Source: Bryoerythrophyllum caledonicum (lineage: Eukaryota; Streptophyta; Bryopsida; Pottiales; Pottiaceae). From it: DNA of 64,000 bases. A program made the translations under genes and the position numbers. A model generated the notes under the pieces. The model saw only the letters and a program-made list of their open reading frames with translations, was not told the origin of the DNA and made no database searches. This document shows, one piece after another, positions 20,866-33,057 of the stretch. The stretch is taken from positions 32,786,199 through 32,850,198 of the forward strand of contig OZ020516.1 of assembly GCA_963971425.1 (NCBI GenBank). The letters are read 5' to 3'. Position 1 is the stretch's first letter. Every line of letters begins with the position of its first letter.

Positions 20866-23515
20866 GTTGCATTTAACTGGCGTGAGCATTGTACCGTGCT
20901 GCAAGGCATTTACTTCCTCACATGAGGACGTGATGGGACTCTTCAGGGGATCACATGGACCAGGGGAGGAGGGCGCCAAAGTCCAAGCGTGGTCTGCCAT
21001 GAGTTGCCCTTCAACCACCAACTTAAGCATCCAGAAAAAACATGACCTTGTTTACAATAATTGGTCATTTGTCAAAAGAGTTCTCTGAAAATTCTTGAAA
21101 GATCAGGCAATCTTGAAACCTTATTCCTCTACGAGATTTTCTTCTCCCTTTGAACTAAGATTCTGATGAGCTGGTATCCGACGTTGATGAGTTGCTGAGT
21201 TAGTAGTTTGAACATGGCGGCCCTGGCAGGTTCCCATGTTGAAGTGAATACTGGGACAGATCGCTGTCTGCCATGGCCTGCGAGAGTTGAATTTCGGTGC
21301 CTCCGCTCCACCACAGCCTGCACGCTCTGGGATTTGCACGTTCACCATGACTCTAGAGCCTGTCTACTTGAATGGGGAAATGTTATATCTAAGTTCTCTT
21401 ATGCTACTTCTTGATCTGTGGCATCCATGCCTGTAATCTGGCACTGACATGACAGCAGCTGTGAAATTGTTGTTGAATACAGTCTTCTGGATGTTTCTCT
21501 ACTGTGCATGTGAGTTTAACCCTCGAGCAGCCTGTTTTAAAAAAAATTATCCGGGTTTGCCACAGTGGCTCCAAGGGTTTCAAAGGCGCGGCAGTTTTGG
21601 CTGCTCAGACATTATACAAGGAGAAAACAAGTGGCCTTGGAGGCATTTCACTCAAAGTTATGTGGCGCCATTTATGGTAAAAACAGAAATGATGTGGCAA
21701 AACTATTATTTTGTGGGAAGGATGGTTTGGCGACTACAGAGAGGCAATAAAGTGCATTTAGGCAACTCCAAATTATTACAAACCTAAGAACATGCGATCA
21801 ACACAAAAACCAAGCTTGAACTTGGCTACAATGATGACAATGATGTCCAAGATCACGCCTCAACTTGGCTACACGTGCAAGTTGCTACAATGGAGGTGAA
21901 AACCTCTCCCCAACTTGGCTACAGGCGCATTTTAGCACCTACACATGCATTTCTAGCAGCTATACAAGTATTCAGCTCCTACACATGCGGTTACAGCAGC
22001 TACACAAGCATTTCAATACAACACTATACAACACAAAGGGAAGTTAGAAGACAGAGAGGAGCAAACTCAAGAAGAGAAAACAAGTAGCATAATGTTCAAG
22101 TCTTAAATGTCATGCTCCAAGAAATGTGAATTAAAACCTCCATGCAAGGAAGGTAAACAAGGACTAAATGTAAAGTACCTACTCATCCGTGCCATAACGG
22201 GTCCGATCATTGGTCTTCTGCCATAAATAGAAAGATTCATTGTACGGAAAATTGTAAACTTCATGAAGCTGTGAGGAGAGTAGCTTCTCTAGCGCAAACG
22301 ACAACAACCTCCACCGCAGCCCCGCCCACCCGTGGAGGCACCGCTGATGAGATCTTTGCACGAACGGCCATCCCCGAGATCCAGTACGTCACCACGCTCA
22401 CGAGGAGCTTCCACAAGATGACCAAACATGTCTCAGTCCAGGGTGGAAGTCGACATTGTGACGCCACAAACCCACGATCACAACAAGTCACAAGGAGATT
22501 CAAAGTTTAATCAACCATAAACCGAATCCATACAGCTCACAATTCACTCACTCTAAATTCCCCAATCTCAGAGCTCTTCAAACATGTCAATGTTCACACA
22601 AAGAAGACGATTGACAGGTCTACAATTTACAGGTAGAGGTTTGGAGGGCGATATGTTTAGTCATCTTCTTTAAGCGCCCATAACGCGGCGTCCCCCCTCC
22701 AGGCTTCCATGGCACAATCCTCTCCCCACCAATTATGCCATCTCCAGATTCTCAACTAACTGCAACAATCTCAACAACCAACATCCCAGATCTGAAAGGC
22801 GTGCGATCTATAAGTGCCCATCGTTGGCATCAAAGTTGTGTTCAATGGTGCAAGAAAAACCTAAGCGGCTGCTAAAATTCTCTTTGTGCAATTTCCGAAG
22901 AGGAAGTCAAGCGACACACTCAAGCGAGGAAAGAGCATCCGAGAGGCAAGGAGCCCAAGGCAACAATTGCATGCACAGGTGATTCAGGCAAATTTCCTCC
23001 GTGCTTCACATGGCAAGAGGCTATTCATGGAAGGAGAGGGTTGGCGAACAACCAACATTGAAGCGCGACGCATTGGCGCTCCTCCCTCCATAAACCCGGG
23101 AAACCTGGTGCTGATAGGCGACAGTCTATTTGCGGTTGTAGCAAGATTCACTTGACCTCGCCTTTCAGCCACCTGCCCCCATCGTCGTCTGGCTTTGAAT
23201 CCATCACCGGGTATCCACATGTGGCTAATTCTCCTAGAAATTCCAATTTTATAACCAAGGGTGTCTTGCCATGTGTTATTTTTTTTGTTTTTTTGCATTG
23301 GATTGACAAAAAAAAAGGCGTGCCCTTAACCCTTTAGTGCTCATGTCATGTTCCTCCAAAACCAAGATTTGTGTTGATTTTTTACTTTGGACTAACTTTG
23401 ATAGAAAGGAATGCCTAATTTTAGTATCCAACCTTACAAAATTCAACTCAAATCATGACTTGAACTTTTGGAGAAATTTGCACAACATCCAACGGTTGAT
23501 AAAATAGATTATAGT
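20866..23515. other. Spacer with a local tandem repeat
   Basis: No supported gene. At 21940-22018 a roughly 40-base unit (AGC(A/T)CCTACACATGC ... AGCAGCTA(C/T)ACAAG) is present twice. The stretch 22.2-23.2 kb has a few short open frames of normal codon look but no family signature. TTAACCCTTTAGTGC at 23333 resembles a TTAA-element start. Confidence 0.45.
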
Positions 23516-23519
23516 ATTT

Positions 23520-25990
23520 GAAGTTATTGTATATTGGTAATAAAAATTGTAGACTTTGGAGGGAATACTACTTTATCCACAATATTGATACAATCGTGTA
23601 GATGATTGTATCCACGATTGTATCCAATGGTGTCATCATCTTGCAAATCATTAACCACATGGTCAGTCCCCAGAAGTGGCTCAGCCTCAAAATCCGACCA
23701 GTCAAAAATCCCATTATCCACAGAGACCGCAAGATCTTCATTCAGTTGGTTCTGGGGTTCTTCATCCGACTTATCGCCACCTCCGTTGTCAATGTCAAAT
23801 TCCCATTGCAAGTCATCCACATTATCATCCCCAACATCATTACCATCATTGCGTGCATTGCCATCACCATCATCATGTCCATCGGCCAATCCATCATTGC
23901 CACCATCGTCATGGTTTTCTTCGACGTCCACTCGTCCCAACATCTAGATCAAATTCTTTTGAAAATGAATGGTTGTTGTACCATGTAACCGGATCCGCTC
24001 CACGTCGCTCTTGAAGGAGCTTACTATTGGTCTAAATGTACACAAAGTCTTCTGCCTTCTTTACGCCCAACCGATTGCAAACCTTGCTATAAATGAATGA
24101 ATACATGCTCCAATTCCACTCACACGATGATGTTGAGCATGTTAACGAAAGAATGTGTTTGGTTATCACAAGCAACACATTGCCCCCAATCATTTGCCAC
24201 CATTGATGAGGTAGCATCGGTGTTTCTCAAATGTCGGGGCCTCTAGAGGGTTGTAAAGACCGGTGCGCTCCTCACAACATTGTGTTAGTTCGTCCATTAC
24301 AACATTGCATTAGTTCGTCCATCACAACATTGTGGTTCACTTCAAGCGGCCTACCAAAATGCCTTAGCACTCTATTGCGTGTACGTTTTGTTGTTCTACT
24401 CCTTTGAGAATCTCCGCAATCCGTCAAATATGGGTTCAACAGAGCACCCGCGTAGTGAAGATCACTCATCATCATCTTTCATCTCCGTTCAAATTGCTTC
24501 TCAAAGCGGATTGCTATAATAGGGTTAAGTGAGAATGATGCATTTCGTAGACAAAACACATGCTTCCTCAGATTATTTATGGCCAACCACGCCGTCCCCA
24601 TTGTCGGAGTTTGTCCATCAACGGTCCTCAAAGTCACAATAGCTGGCTCCACAAGATGCACAAAGTTCTCACAACGCTCTCAAAACGTCTCGTCAAAAAT
24701 AGTATTCTTGACCAAATATGCCAATGCATGAGAATGAAGCCTGTTTTGGCAATTGAATAAATTATTTAGTACTCCTCCCATTCCTCATGAACTACCACTT
24801 GGAGTAGTACCACTTTCACCTCAAGCAGTCGACTAATTGACATCAAGAATTGGCAACCAAGTCTTGTCTCTACAAGCAAAATTAGAGATAATTTTGGGCA
24901 GAAGTGGTGAAACAGAGCCAAGGTCATGTGACAATTCCTTATATAAACGCATATACGTTTGGAAAGAGAATCAAATGCTTGAAGGTTGGTTCCTTGCCCC
25001 AATCTTTCAAGAGGAGGTTAATGTTGTGAGCTGCACAACCTTGTTTGTAAATGTGTGGATAATCCTCTACTACCTTGTCCATTGCTTCCAACATCGCTCT
25101 GGCATTGTAAGAGCAAATTTTGCACCCCATTATGCGGTCCCACAGCTTGAATGTACTCCTTCAATTTCCCAAATTTATATTCTTTGTCTTTCTTGTTCCT
25201 CATTGTATCGAAGGAACCAAGGAATATATCTCCAACGAGACACACGAGCATGCCATTCATCAATGGCCAATGAACAAGGTTCTGGTTGTCTCATCCATCC
25301 GAACAAATAGTTGCCTCGTCAGGTTGATACAATGCTTTGTTTTCTCTTCAATTTGCATCTAGACATGCTTCCTTGTTGGCTCAATGTGCTTGATTCACAT
25401 TGCATTATATATTGGTGGATGGTAGTCAAAACTCGCTTTCGAGTTTGCTTTCACTGTTGCAATAAAGGTTAGATGTCTAACCACATTAAATGGCACATCA
25501 GCTTTGTAGAAGAGGGCTATCCATTTTCATCCAACTTATGTCGCTTACCAATTTAATAAGCCTCCATCATGCCTTGTTGCCGCATAGTTCTTGAGGTACA
25601 AGAGTCACCTCTACTGGGGATCTTGGTTGATTTAGATTGTTCCATGTGGAAAATTCTCTCCTCATCCATAGGGTCCGACACTTCTACAAACTGCCCATCA
25701 TGCATAGATTGACTAGAACATGGTGGAACGGTGGTTGTAGATGAAGTAGCATTTGAACCATAGATGTCCGCATGCTTTTGAAAACCGATTCTGGGACCTT
25801 GGGACAATGACACTTGTTTGAACCAGAGCACATCTACAGTACTTAAAAGTTCTTTTTTATTTGTAACAAAAAGACTCGTTGCATTACACACATTTAACAT
25901 GGTCTTTGTCTACAAATGTCCACTACAAGGCCTACTCCGTCGTCGGTTGTCGGTGTTGGGGGGCCATGCTTCATACTACTGTACAAGTAC
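23520..25990 (-). pseudogene. Decayed hAT transposase
   Basis: On the minus strand pieces keep hAT order. NARAMLEAMDKVVEDYPHIY and KQGCAAHNINLLLKDWGK (about 25110-25000) match the DUF659-type core. IVTLRTVDGQTPTMGTAW lies near 24620. The dimerisation end PHQWWQMIGGNVL ... ILSLTCSTSSCEWNWSMYS with VCNRLGVKKAEDFVYI lies at 24217-24035. An Asp/Gly-rich acidic tail (23943-23524) follows. Stops and shifts break it into several frames, so it is inactive. The zinc-finger BED N-terminus was not recognised; a Ser/Thr-rich segment (25900-25553) precedes the core. Terminal repeats with 8-base duplications were not found. Confidence 0.85.
24277..24335. repeat. 25-base tandem repeat inside the hAT remnant
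   Basis: ACAACATTG(T/C)(G/A)TTAGTTCGTCCAT is repeated twice plus a partial third copy, within the coding remnant. Confidence 0.7.
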
Positions 25991-26149
25991 AATGATCCCT
26001 GATCTCCAACTGTTGGTATGTCACGTGTAAAACAAATGATGGTATGTGTGGACAATGACCAAAGGCCAATGCAATCAACATAGTCTCAAGCAAGGAGCTC
26101 ACGAGGAGTTCCAGGGCTAGAGGCCAACGCTTGAATTGAAGTTTTGTGT

Positions 26150-26265
26150 GGCCCTCTTTGACGATATTTATATTGGAGAGGGGAGGCATGCGCGTCTCGG
26201 AGGGGGGGCATGCGTGTCTGAAGGGAGGGAGCGTGCGTGTCTGAAGGGGGAGGGCGAGTACGTTG
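26150..26265. repeat. G-rich tandem array, unit about 23 bases
   Basis: About four degenerate copies of a unit with GCATGCGTGTCTGAAGGG. G-runs of 4-7 bases could form quadruplexes. It lies just upstream of the hAT remnant on that gene's strand. Confidence 0.7.
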
Positions 26266-26699
26266 GGCAACTCCAAAATCATTGCTAGGACACTTTATTG
26301 AATGTGAGATTTTCAATAAAAAGTAAAAATGTATGAATTGCATATACTCCTTGGATGGATAACGTGCATTATCTCATGGCTAGAGATATTCTTATTCTTC
26401 TTCTTCCTCTTAAAGCTGGAAGAAGGAATAGAATCAAAATGAGAATCTAACCCTACCTGGTTCCAGGGGTCCATGGCCTCTAAAGCATCCAATTCTTCAT
26501 AGATTGGCAGTTTGCCGGAGCCTTGCCTTGAAGACATGGAAAAAAGTGTCCTCCAAAAATAAAACCCATCCCCTCCCCCAAACTATTGACTTTCTATAAA
26601 GTGTAATTCCAAGCAAGACACGTTTTCGCATGTCAGGACAAGGATCCACTGTGGAAAAATGGGGGGGGCGTGAGTATCTGGCCTATTTATATCCTTGTG

Positions 26700-26885
26700 A
26701 GACGTTCGCACCTCCTCAAGTCTCGTTTGCGCCCCTCCCTAATCCATTTGTGTCCATTGCCCAACCCGTTTGCGTCCCCCCATTCTCGTTCACGTCCCCC
26801 CAGAATTTGTTTGTGCCCCCTAAATTCCCCTTTGCGCCCCTTGTTTGCACCCCACTATTAAGTCCATTTCGCGTCCACCGCTCTT
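26700..26885. repeat. C-rich tandem array, unit about 20 bases
   Basis: Around eight degenerate copies built on CGTTTGCGTCCCCCC. Its complement resembles the G-rich array at 26150, so the pair may be opposed subterminal arrays. GCGCCC words recur at 29090-29140. Confidence 0.7.
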
Positions 26886-26929
26886 CACTTTGTTTTTCCC
26901 ACTAAGAAAATTAGGCTTTCAACTACCTC

Positions 26930-28850
26930 ACGGTGGCTGATTGTTGGATTCTTGGATGGACTCCAGACTTACTATTTTCACACCACATATTATTCCACGG
27001 AGGAATCCGGGCCTCCAACTATCTTTTGGTGGCTAATTGCACGACATTTCAGTGGGAAGTTTTTACACACTTGAGTTTATCGGAAGGCTACAATAAAGGC
27101 AAATCTAGTGCCACTCACCAAGGCAGACCAGAAGAGACAAAGAGATCAGCGGCAAAAGCGAAGGGGGACAAGATGAAGAAGCGGCTACATGTTTTGAACA
27201 ACCCTACAAAGAAATACTCCATAGCCATAGAAATATTCCACATGCGAAGAGTACAATGAATTTTCCCACATCACTAAGCAATTTCCGCATGAGCGCCACA
27301 GATTCCATCACCATTCAAGCAAGGCAAATTTGACTCATTGTGTGAATGGAACGTTTGTTGAACACTCTATAGAAGTTTATTAATTTCTATACAAACTCAA
27401 GCATGTGGAACGCAATGAAGCACCTCTTTTCATTTGCAGAATGGTGTATGCCGAGGTGGTTCTTCACAAAGTGCTGGATTGGACGACCATAATTTGTTAA
27501 GAATATTACGATGCCAACGGAGCAGGTCATTCCAAGGTAGAAGAAAAGTTGTTTACCAGGTAAACGACGACAAATTCCACTCGTTTTGCCTCCAATGAAC
27601 CCATGGGCACGACCATATGTGGACATCAATGGTCCACTTAGTCAAGATTCAATGTCATTTCCAACCAATGCAAAAACAAGAGAAGTGAAAGCATTGAGGA
27701 ATGCGAATGATGCATTGTGCCTTTGTGTTTTAGCCTTGTCTAAAAACATACTACAAATGGAAGATGGCAACCATTCTCAGTGTCGATTGTGGTTGCCAGA
27801 TGGCAATGGAATTCAGGAAGATCGACAATGAATGCTTACAGCACAACCTCCGGAGGGATTTTGGCCTCGCATCTTGGGCTAATTCAAATGATTTTTTTCC
27901 ATCTGACTTGCCAATGCAATCTACTGTTCCATCTCTTATTGATTAGGCAAAGTTGGATTTTGATCAAGTCAACACAACGCCCTCCCATGATCTTCAAATG
28001 AAGCCAGGATATAGTGGCAGAAAACTTTGGCCAAATCATGCTCCACAGATGTTGGATGGAACAAAATGCACAATTTGCTACAATCCATTTGACCTCAAGG
28101 GATGGGCACTTGGACCATGTCAATGCACGTTTTATCCCATGTGTTTAATTAGCATGTTTTTTTTTTGAAGATATTGTCTATGCTGCAAATCTTCCTTCCG
28201 CGAACGCCTTAATGGGGTATTTGGACTCACTCCATACATGCCACTAAGCTATGAGAGAAATCCATAGAACACCCCTGATCAAGATTATTGTAATTAATGA
28301 GGCAAACATTTAATTTGGAGTTGGCGTGCAAGTACACATTCAGTGTTCAAAAATGACATTAGTACGATGTTTGGGTGGGAGTACAATCACAAAGAGATTG
28401 TGAGGGTGTGGAAAAAGATTGTTGGATTGGCGCCACTTGACCAAAGGAAGCGGAATATTTTAACAAAACTTTGAATGGATATTGGGATTTACAGAACAAT
28501 CCATTCCAATTTGGTCAACACTTTCAATGCCTCGTATGGAACAAAGAGGGGAAGTTGATTATAGATCATCGTGGTAATGTCAACATGGATAGCCAAATTG
28601 TAGTTCAGATGGATTTTTCAGAGTGGAAGGAGCAATGGAAAATGATGTTATTGACTATTTTCTAGATGAGCATAGTCCATTGACGTTGCAGATATTAGAT
28701 GGATTGAGAAACTCACAAATATTGCGTAATCTCACCAAAAAAGATGGTCCATTTTGGCGGACTCAAACGAGAGCAAGGTGCAACATTCTTTTGGACGATG
28801 GAGAGGGACCAAGCGGCAGAGCGGGAATGGATGAGGATGACTAGGTACAA
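26930..28850 (+). pseudogene. Unrecognised decayed coding region with RING-like motif
   Basis: Several plus-strand pieces have coding character but are cut by stops and shifts. At about 28068-28195 the pieces CTICYNPFDLKGWALGPCQC, TFYPMCLISM and, after a shift, YCLCCKSSF follow RING spacing (C-x2-C, C-x-H, H-x2-C, C-x2-C), with the H positions replaced by C and Y. Downstream, 28471-28665 reads LNGYWDLQNNPFQFGQHFQC then LVWNKEGKLIIDHRGN. I do not recognise the family. It could be a host gene relic, captured sequence of the nearby hAT element, or an accessory protein of another transposon. Confidence 0.4.
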
Positions 28851-29380
28851 CTGGTAGTACAGTAGTAGGAGACCAATGGCAACTACAATTTTTGTAAAAT
28901 TTTGGTTTTAAATTCTAATGACATATTTTTTGCTTCATAATTATCCAAAATATAATACAGTCCATGAATGACGAGTATTTCAATGAGTGCATGCAAATTT
29001 TACACTTGTCATTACACAGTCTTCCAGTTTTTAAATCAGCCTTAAACAAATTTTATTAACCTATGCGTCCAAGTTTTTAACGTAAGCGCCCTCCTCCAAT
29101 CTCCAGATGCACGCGCCCCAAGACGTTTGCGCCCCCTTGCACATGTGGATTTCCACGTTATGAAGCGCTTTTCCATGTAATCATATCATTCTAACTTTTA
29201 ATAAATCGTAAAAAAATGAACTTAATAATTTTTTCTCCTCCTGGCTATGTCCAATATTTTTTTAGGTCTAAGTGATCTGTCTATCTAAAGTGCCGTCTAG
29301 TCCTCGAGATTTAGGCCATTTCCATTTTTTATGACAACCTTGTGTAGACATGATAGCCATTTCTATCTACGCATGTTTCT
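28851..29380. other. Spacer, nothing recognised
   Basis: AT-rich with one GC-rich patch (29090-29140) of GCGCCC words like the 26.7-kb array. No gene seen. Confidence 0.5.
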
Positions 29381-29384
29381 TCGG

Positions 29385-29740
29385 CAAAATTGCAAGGGTA
29401 CTATTGGGTACATCTATCATCCTCCATGCAAGGGGCCCTTGGGATTTGCATACGACAAGGTAAGTGCACCAAGAAGCGTGTCACAGTCTCGTACGCATCG
29501 AGGTCAATAACCGGATCCAGAAGTTCAACAATCACTTATTGGCTGATCTCATATCTAGTTCTCATTTTTGACCGCTCGTCGAGAATTAGTAAGATGTGCA
29601 CATGAGGTAGGCCTTCCTTTTAAATCTCAATCATCCAAGTGTATCTCATCACCTTGGCAAACACTTTGCAGTCCTTGAAATCTGCCATCAACTTTTGGAA
29701 TTTCAAGTTCAAAACACGCACAACTAAATCTGGCCCAATC
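29385..29740 (-). pseudogene. Helitron Rep (HUH) fragment
   Basis: Minus-strand reading from about 29740: a VFAKVMRYTWMIEI-like stretch, then EGLPHVHILLILDERSKMRT, then IDLDAYETVTRFLVHLPC and RAPCMEDDRC. This is the Helitron_like_N/Rep region; PHVHILL supplies the His-x-His of the HUH motif. One in-frame stop is visible before the motif. No helicase part adjoins, so it is an isolated fragment. Confidence 0.8.
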
Positions 29741-29760
29741 TTGTGCTATTTGCCCCAATT

Positions 29761-29987
29761 TTAGTTCTATTGTGATCACATGCCATTCTAACGATCACAT
29801 TATTCTACATGTGTCTGATGTCGTATTTCAACATGATGAGGTTTGGATTGATTGAAATGACCTCCAAATGAAAGATGTTAGTTGAAGAATCTTCAATCCA
29901 AAAGTATAAGTCTTGCTTAAATGCTTTTTTGGGTATTGTACAAAGTAAAATATGTGCATGTACACACAATTCCCTACTGATGTTTAA
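29761..29987. mobile_element. E-family TTAA element, copy 2
   Basis: Shares the E-family interior (TTGATTGAAATGACCTCCAA, GATGTTAGTTGAAGAATCTT) and ends GATGTTTAA. Its uninterrupted GTCGTATTTCAACATGAT is one of the near-empty sites for the insertion at 62666. Confidence 0.75.
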
Positions 29988-30268
29988 CCCTTTAACAACG
30001 AAAGAACCAGAATGTGGTTGATCAGACCAATTTTTGGGGAGCCGCGGTTGATTTGAACCGTTAGACTCATTTGCACTTGTCGGAGCGGTTGTGCGCTATG
30101 ATGTCCTCCATCTAACCCATCTTCCCAATCTCCAATCGATTGAGACAATAACAAACTACAATAATTTTCTCCCAAAAAAGTGAATAGTGAAATGTACTCC
30201 ACGCTTAGATTCTGTCGTGCAGAGTCTATTAAATCGTTAGAATTTTTGGCCTTGTCATTAAAGGATTA

Positions 30269-32650
30269 CAGTCAGACCTCGATAAGTGTTAGGGGTTGGG
30301 AGCATACTTTTAGTTAACACTTAGACACTAGTAACACATAACATTTATAGAGGGTGATGCCGATGATTTGTAACACTTATAAAAAATAACATTTACTAGA
30401 AGAATTAAAAAGGTAAATATATATCATTTACAAAAAAATGGATGAAATTACAAAATATTGATTCATTATTCATCTAAGTCCGTCAAAAGAATGAATCAAT
30501 AGTACTTTGGCGAGTTTCTCCTACACGCCAAGATTCTACTTCCTTTTCTAGTGCTGCAATATTCCTAATAGATAACATGGTGTCATTAGGTCTTTGCTCC
30601 AAAAACTTCTTCAAAGTTTGAATAGCACTACCTACATCTTTAAAGCCTACAACTTCTTCTACTATATCGTGAGGATTAGCTTCATCAGCATCACTATCTT
30701 CGTGTTCACTACCTTGTTGTTGAGATGGAAGCATTTCAATAATTTCTTCATCAGTGGGCTAATAAGGGTTATTCAAATCAAACTCGAGCTCATAATTTAA
30801 ATACTCTTGAACATTCATGTTAGGGGTCTTAGTCTAAGAGGATATCAAACTTAGTTGTTCCAATACAACAACAACCTCCTCTACCTCTTTCTTTTGTTGC
30901 TCTTGAAGGACTTCATTTTCTACAAGAACTGAAAGAATTCCCGTGTGTCTCCAACAATTTTGAATTGTTGTTGGAGTCACTCCGTTACGCCAAGCCTTCT
31001 CAAGCATGGTCACTACTTGATACATATTAATCGCAAAACTCTTGCGAGTTGAAATACAATCTATTTGATGTTGAATTAATAACTTCCTGTATTGAGCTTT
31101 GAATAATGCAATGATCCCTGCATTCATAGGCTGGTAACGACTAGTTGTATTTGGAGGCAAAAACTCTTAATCGTGTCACCCTCAATCTTGAACCTACATT
31201 ATGAACTTGATGTCCAGAAAGATTATCCACCAACAAAAGTACTTTATCTTTTCGGGCACTTACCATCCTCCTCTCAAAATATAATATAAATTGTTCAAAA
31301 ATCTGTGCTGTCATCCATGCTTTTTTTATTAGCATGCCACTGTATACCTAGACTTTTTGGGTTTAGAATGTGTCTGCTTGTAAAAGCCCGAGGCTTCAAA
31401 TATTGATTGATAACCAATGGAGGAAGAATGATGCTTCCATCAGCATTTGCAGTAAGTGCCACCGTAATGCGCTCCTTCTGCTTTTTTTCTTTCCAGATAA
31501 CCTTTTCGTAGCTAATGTACGATTGGGTTCCAACCTGTAAAAAAGAGCAATTTCATCCATATTGAAAACATCACAACTCATATATTGAGATACAAGTGTT
31601 TTGATGCCTTCCATTTTCTTTAAAACCTCTTCAGAAACGTCAGCGGATGTATCTTCTCCATGACGGGTATAGCCCTTGATATTATATTTCTTCTTGAAAT
31701 TTTGCACCCATCCATGAGAAAATTGAAGCTCCTTCTCGTTAGCACCTCTAGGAAGTAATGCGTAAAATCTCTTTGCAGCAGCCACCACAAGGTCATGAGA
31801 TAAAACTACATTATTTTCTTGTATTGTCGTAAACCAAGTAAAAGTGGCTTCCTCCACTTCTGAGCATTGAGACTTTCATAAGCGCTTGGAATCACCGAGG
31901 GTGCCCAATGTCAAGTCCACTAAAGTGTTCTTTTCACTTTACTATTCTTCCAATATTCATCTCAGACTCGTTTACTTGAAAGTGTGCATTGGCCACGCTG
32001 TTAATGCTCTATTGGTAATCTTTCCACCACTTGCTAACACAGTCTCACAATACTGAATAATCTCTTGTTTTTGCTCCAACGTGAACTCATGACTCTTTGC
32101 CATTGCAAACTATAGGAAATTTACTTTGACAATATATCTTCTATCGATAGATTTGCAATACAAATGAAAACTCTAACAACATATATTCTATGAATGAGTT
32201 CACAACACAAATAGTAATTCTACAGCCTTCAGCCCCTTCTTATAATCTTGGCCGCCTTGCCTAGTTGCCTTTTATTTTTAAGCTTGTAAACTTAAAAGTA
32301 CACTTATCTTTTACTTTATGAGCTTAAAAATATATGATCTAGTAGTTTGTGAACTTAAAAATACATCTACCTATCAGTTTGTTTCTAGAATGGACATCTA
32401 GAGTCACTTTGCAACTAGAAACTATTACTTTACCTCAAAATGATCTCCCCCCCAAGCAATGGCTCTCACGAAAAGCCTTTTTTTGGAAACTTATCACTCA
32501 CTGAGGTAAAATTAACAAAGTCTAGAGCGCGACATTGCATAGCACTTAACACATAACACTTACTAGTCTTAATTTTAAGGGAGCGGAAATCTCCATAACA
32601 CATTGAGAGTTTTAACACTTATCAAGGTAACACTTATCGAGGTCTGACTG
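30269..32650 (-). mobile_element. pogo/Tigger-type DNA transposon
   Basis: The 2382-base element has perfect 23-base terminal inverted repeats (CAGTCAGACCTCGATAAGTG plus TTA, and the exact inverse ending CTGACTG), flanked by TA on both sides (30267-30268 and 32651-32652). Subterminal TAACACTTAT words repeat on both sides. It holds one transposase frame on the minus strand. A TA target duplication with CAG ends is characteristic of pogo/Tigger elements of the Tc1/mariner superfamily. Perfect ends indicate a fairly young insertion. Confidence 0.9.
30834..32103 (-). pseudogene. pogo/Tigger transposase, lightly broken
   Basis: The start ATG is at 32103-32101. The N-terminus SHEFTLEQKQEIIQYCETV is a pogo-type HTH. 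It is followed by a CENPB-like HTH with FSHGWVQNFKKKYNIKGYTR (around 31750-31680) and a DDE core with VFNMDEIALFYRLEP (first D), LLLVDNLSGHQVHN (second D) and TTSRYQPMNAGIIALFKAQ near 31150 (region of the third D). The C-terminus is Glu/Val-rich. A few frameshifts (near 31975, 31450, 31340 and 31150) split it into pieces, so it is probably inactive though recently so. Length, about 420 codons, is near normal for the family. Confidence 0.85.
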
Positions 32651-32661
32651 TAAAGGGTTAA

Positions 32662-33057
32662 AACTTTCTTAGCGCACGACTTCCATTCTCCGCGAAGCAA
32701 GCGCAGTGACGACCGGGAATCTTCTCCGCGACAACGAACCACCCGAGTATCGCCCTAGTATCACAATAGTACGTCTCATACATAACCTCCTGAGTATAGC
32801 CCTAATATCACCCGAGTGTCGCACTAGTATCACAATAGTACGACCCAGACATATGCAGGTTCTGGGCAGGCTGGAGCGAGGAACTGGTGTACATCGTAAA
32901 CTCCAGCGTACAGCGCGAGCAGGCTCACGAGTGCTCCGTCGCCATCGCCATCGCCATCGCCATCGGACGTCGCTTCGCAAGTCGTCTCACGTCCTATCGG
33001 AGTTGGTTGGGAGAGAGAGCCGGCGAGCGAGGTGGGGAGAGAGAGGGAGAGCGCACG
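32662..33057 (+). promoter_or_regulatory. Upstream region and leader of squalene synthase
   Basis: A 19-base direct repeat (CTAGTATCACAATAGTACG) lies at 32755-32773 and 32824-32842, 69 bases apart. A GCCATC hexamer is repeated four times at 32941-32964. Purine-rich GAGAGAG sequence precedes the ATG. No convincing TATA box was seen. Confidence 0.5.

Larger units (their letters stand above)
29984..32661. mobile_element. F-family TTAA element interrupted by a pogo transposon
   Basis: Left end TTAACCCTTTAACAACGAAA at 29984; right end AAAGGGTTAA at 32658-32661. The host element totals about 295 bases; the rest is the nested transposon 30269-32650. Its left TTAA is also the right border of E copy 2, so two elements abut on one TTAA. 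Confidence 0.7.

Noticed and set aside
23602..24014. Overlapping plus-strand frames of 112-128 codons
   Set aside because: They are antisense to the Asp/Gly-rich acidic tail of the hAT relic and give low-complexity His/Ile-rich proteins.
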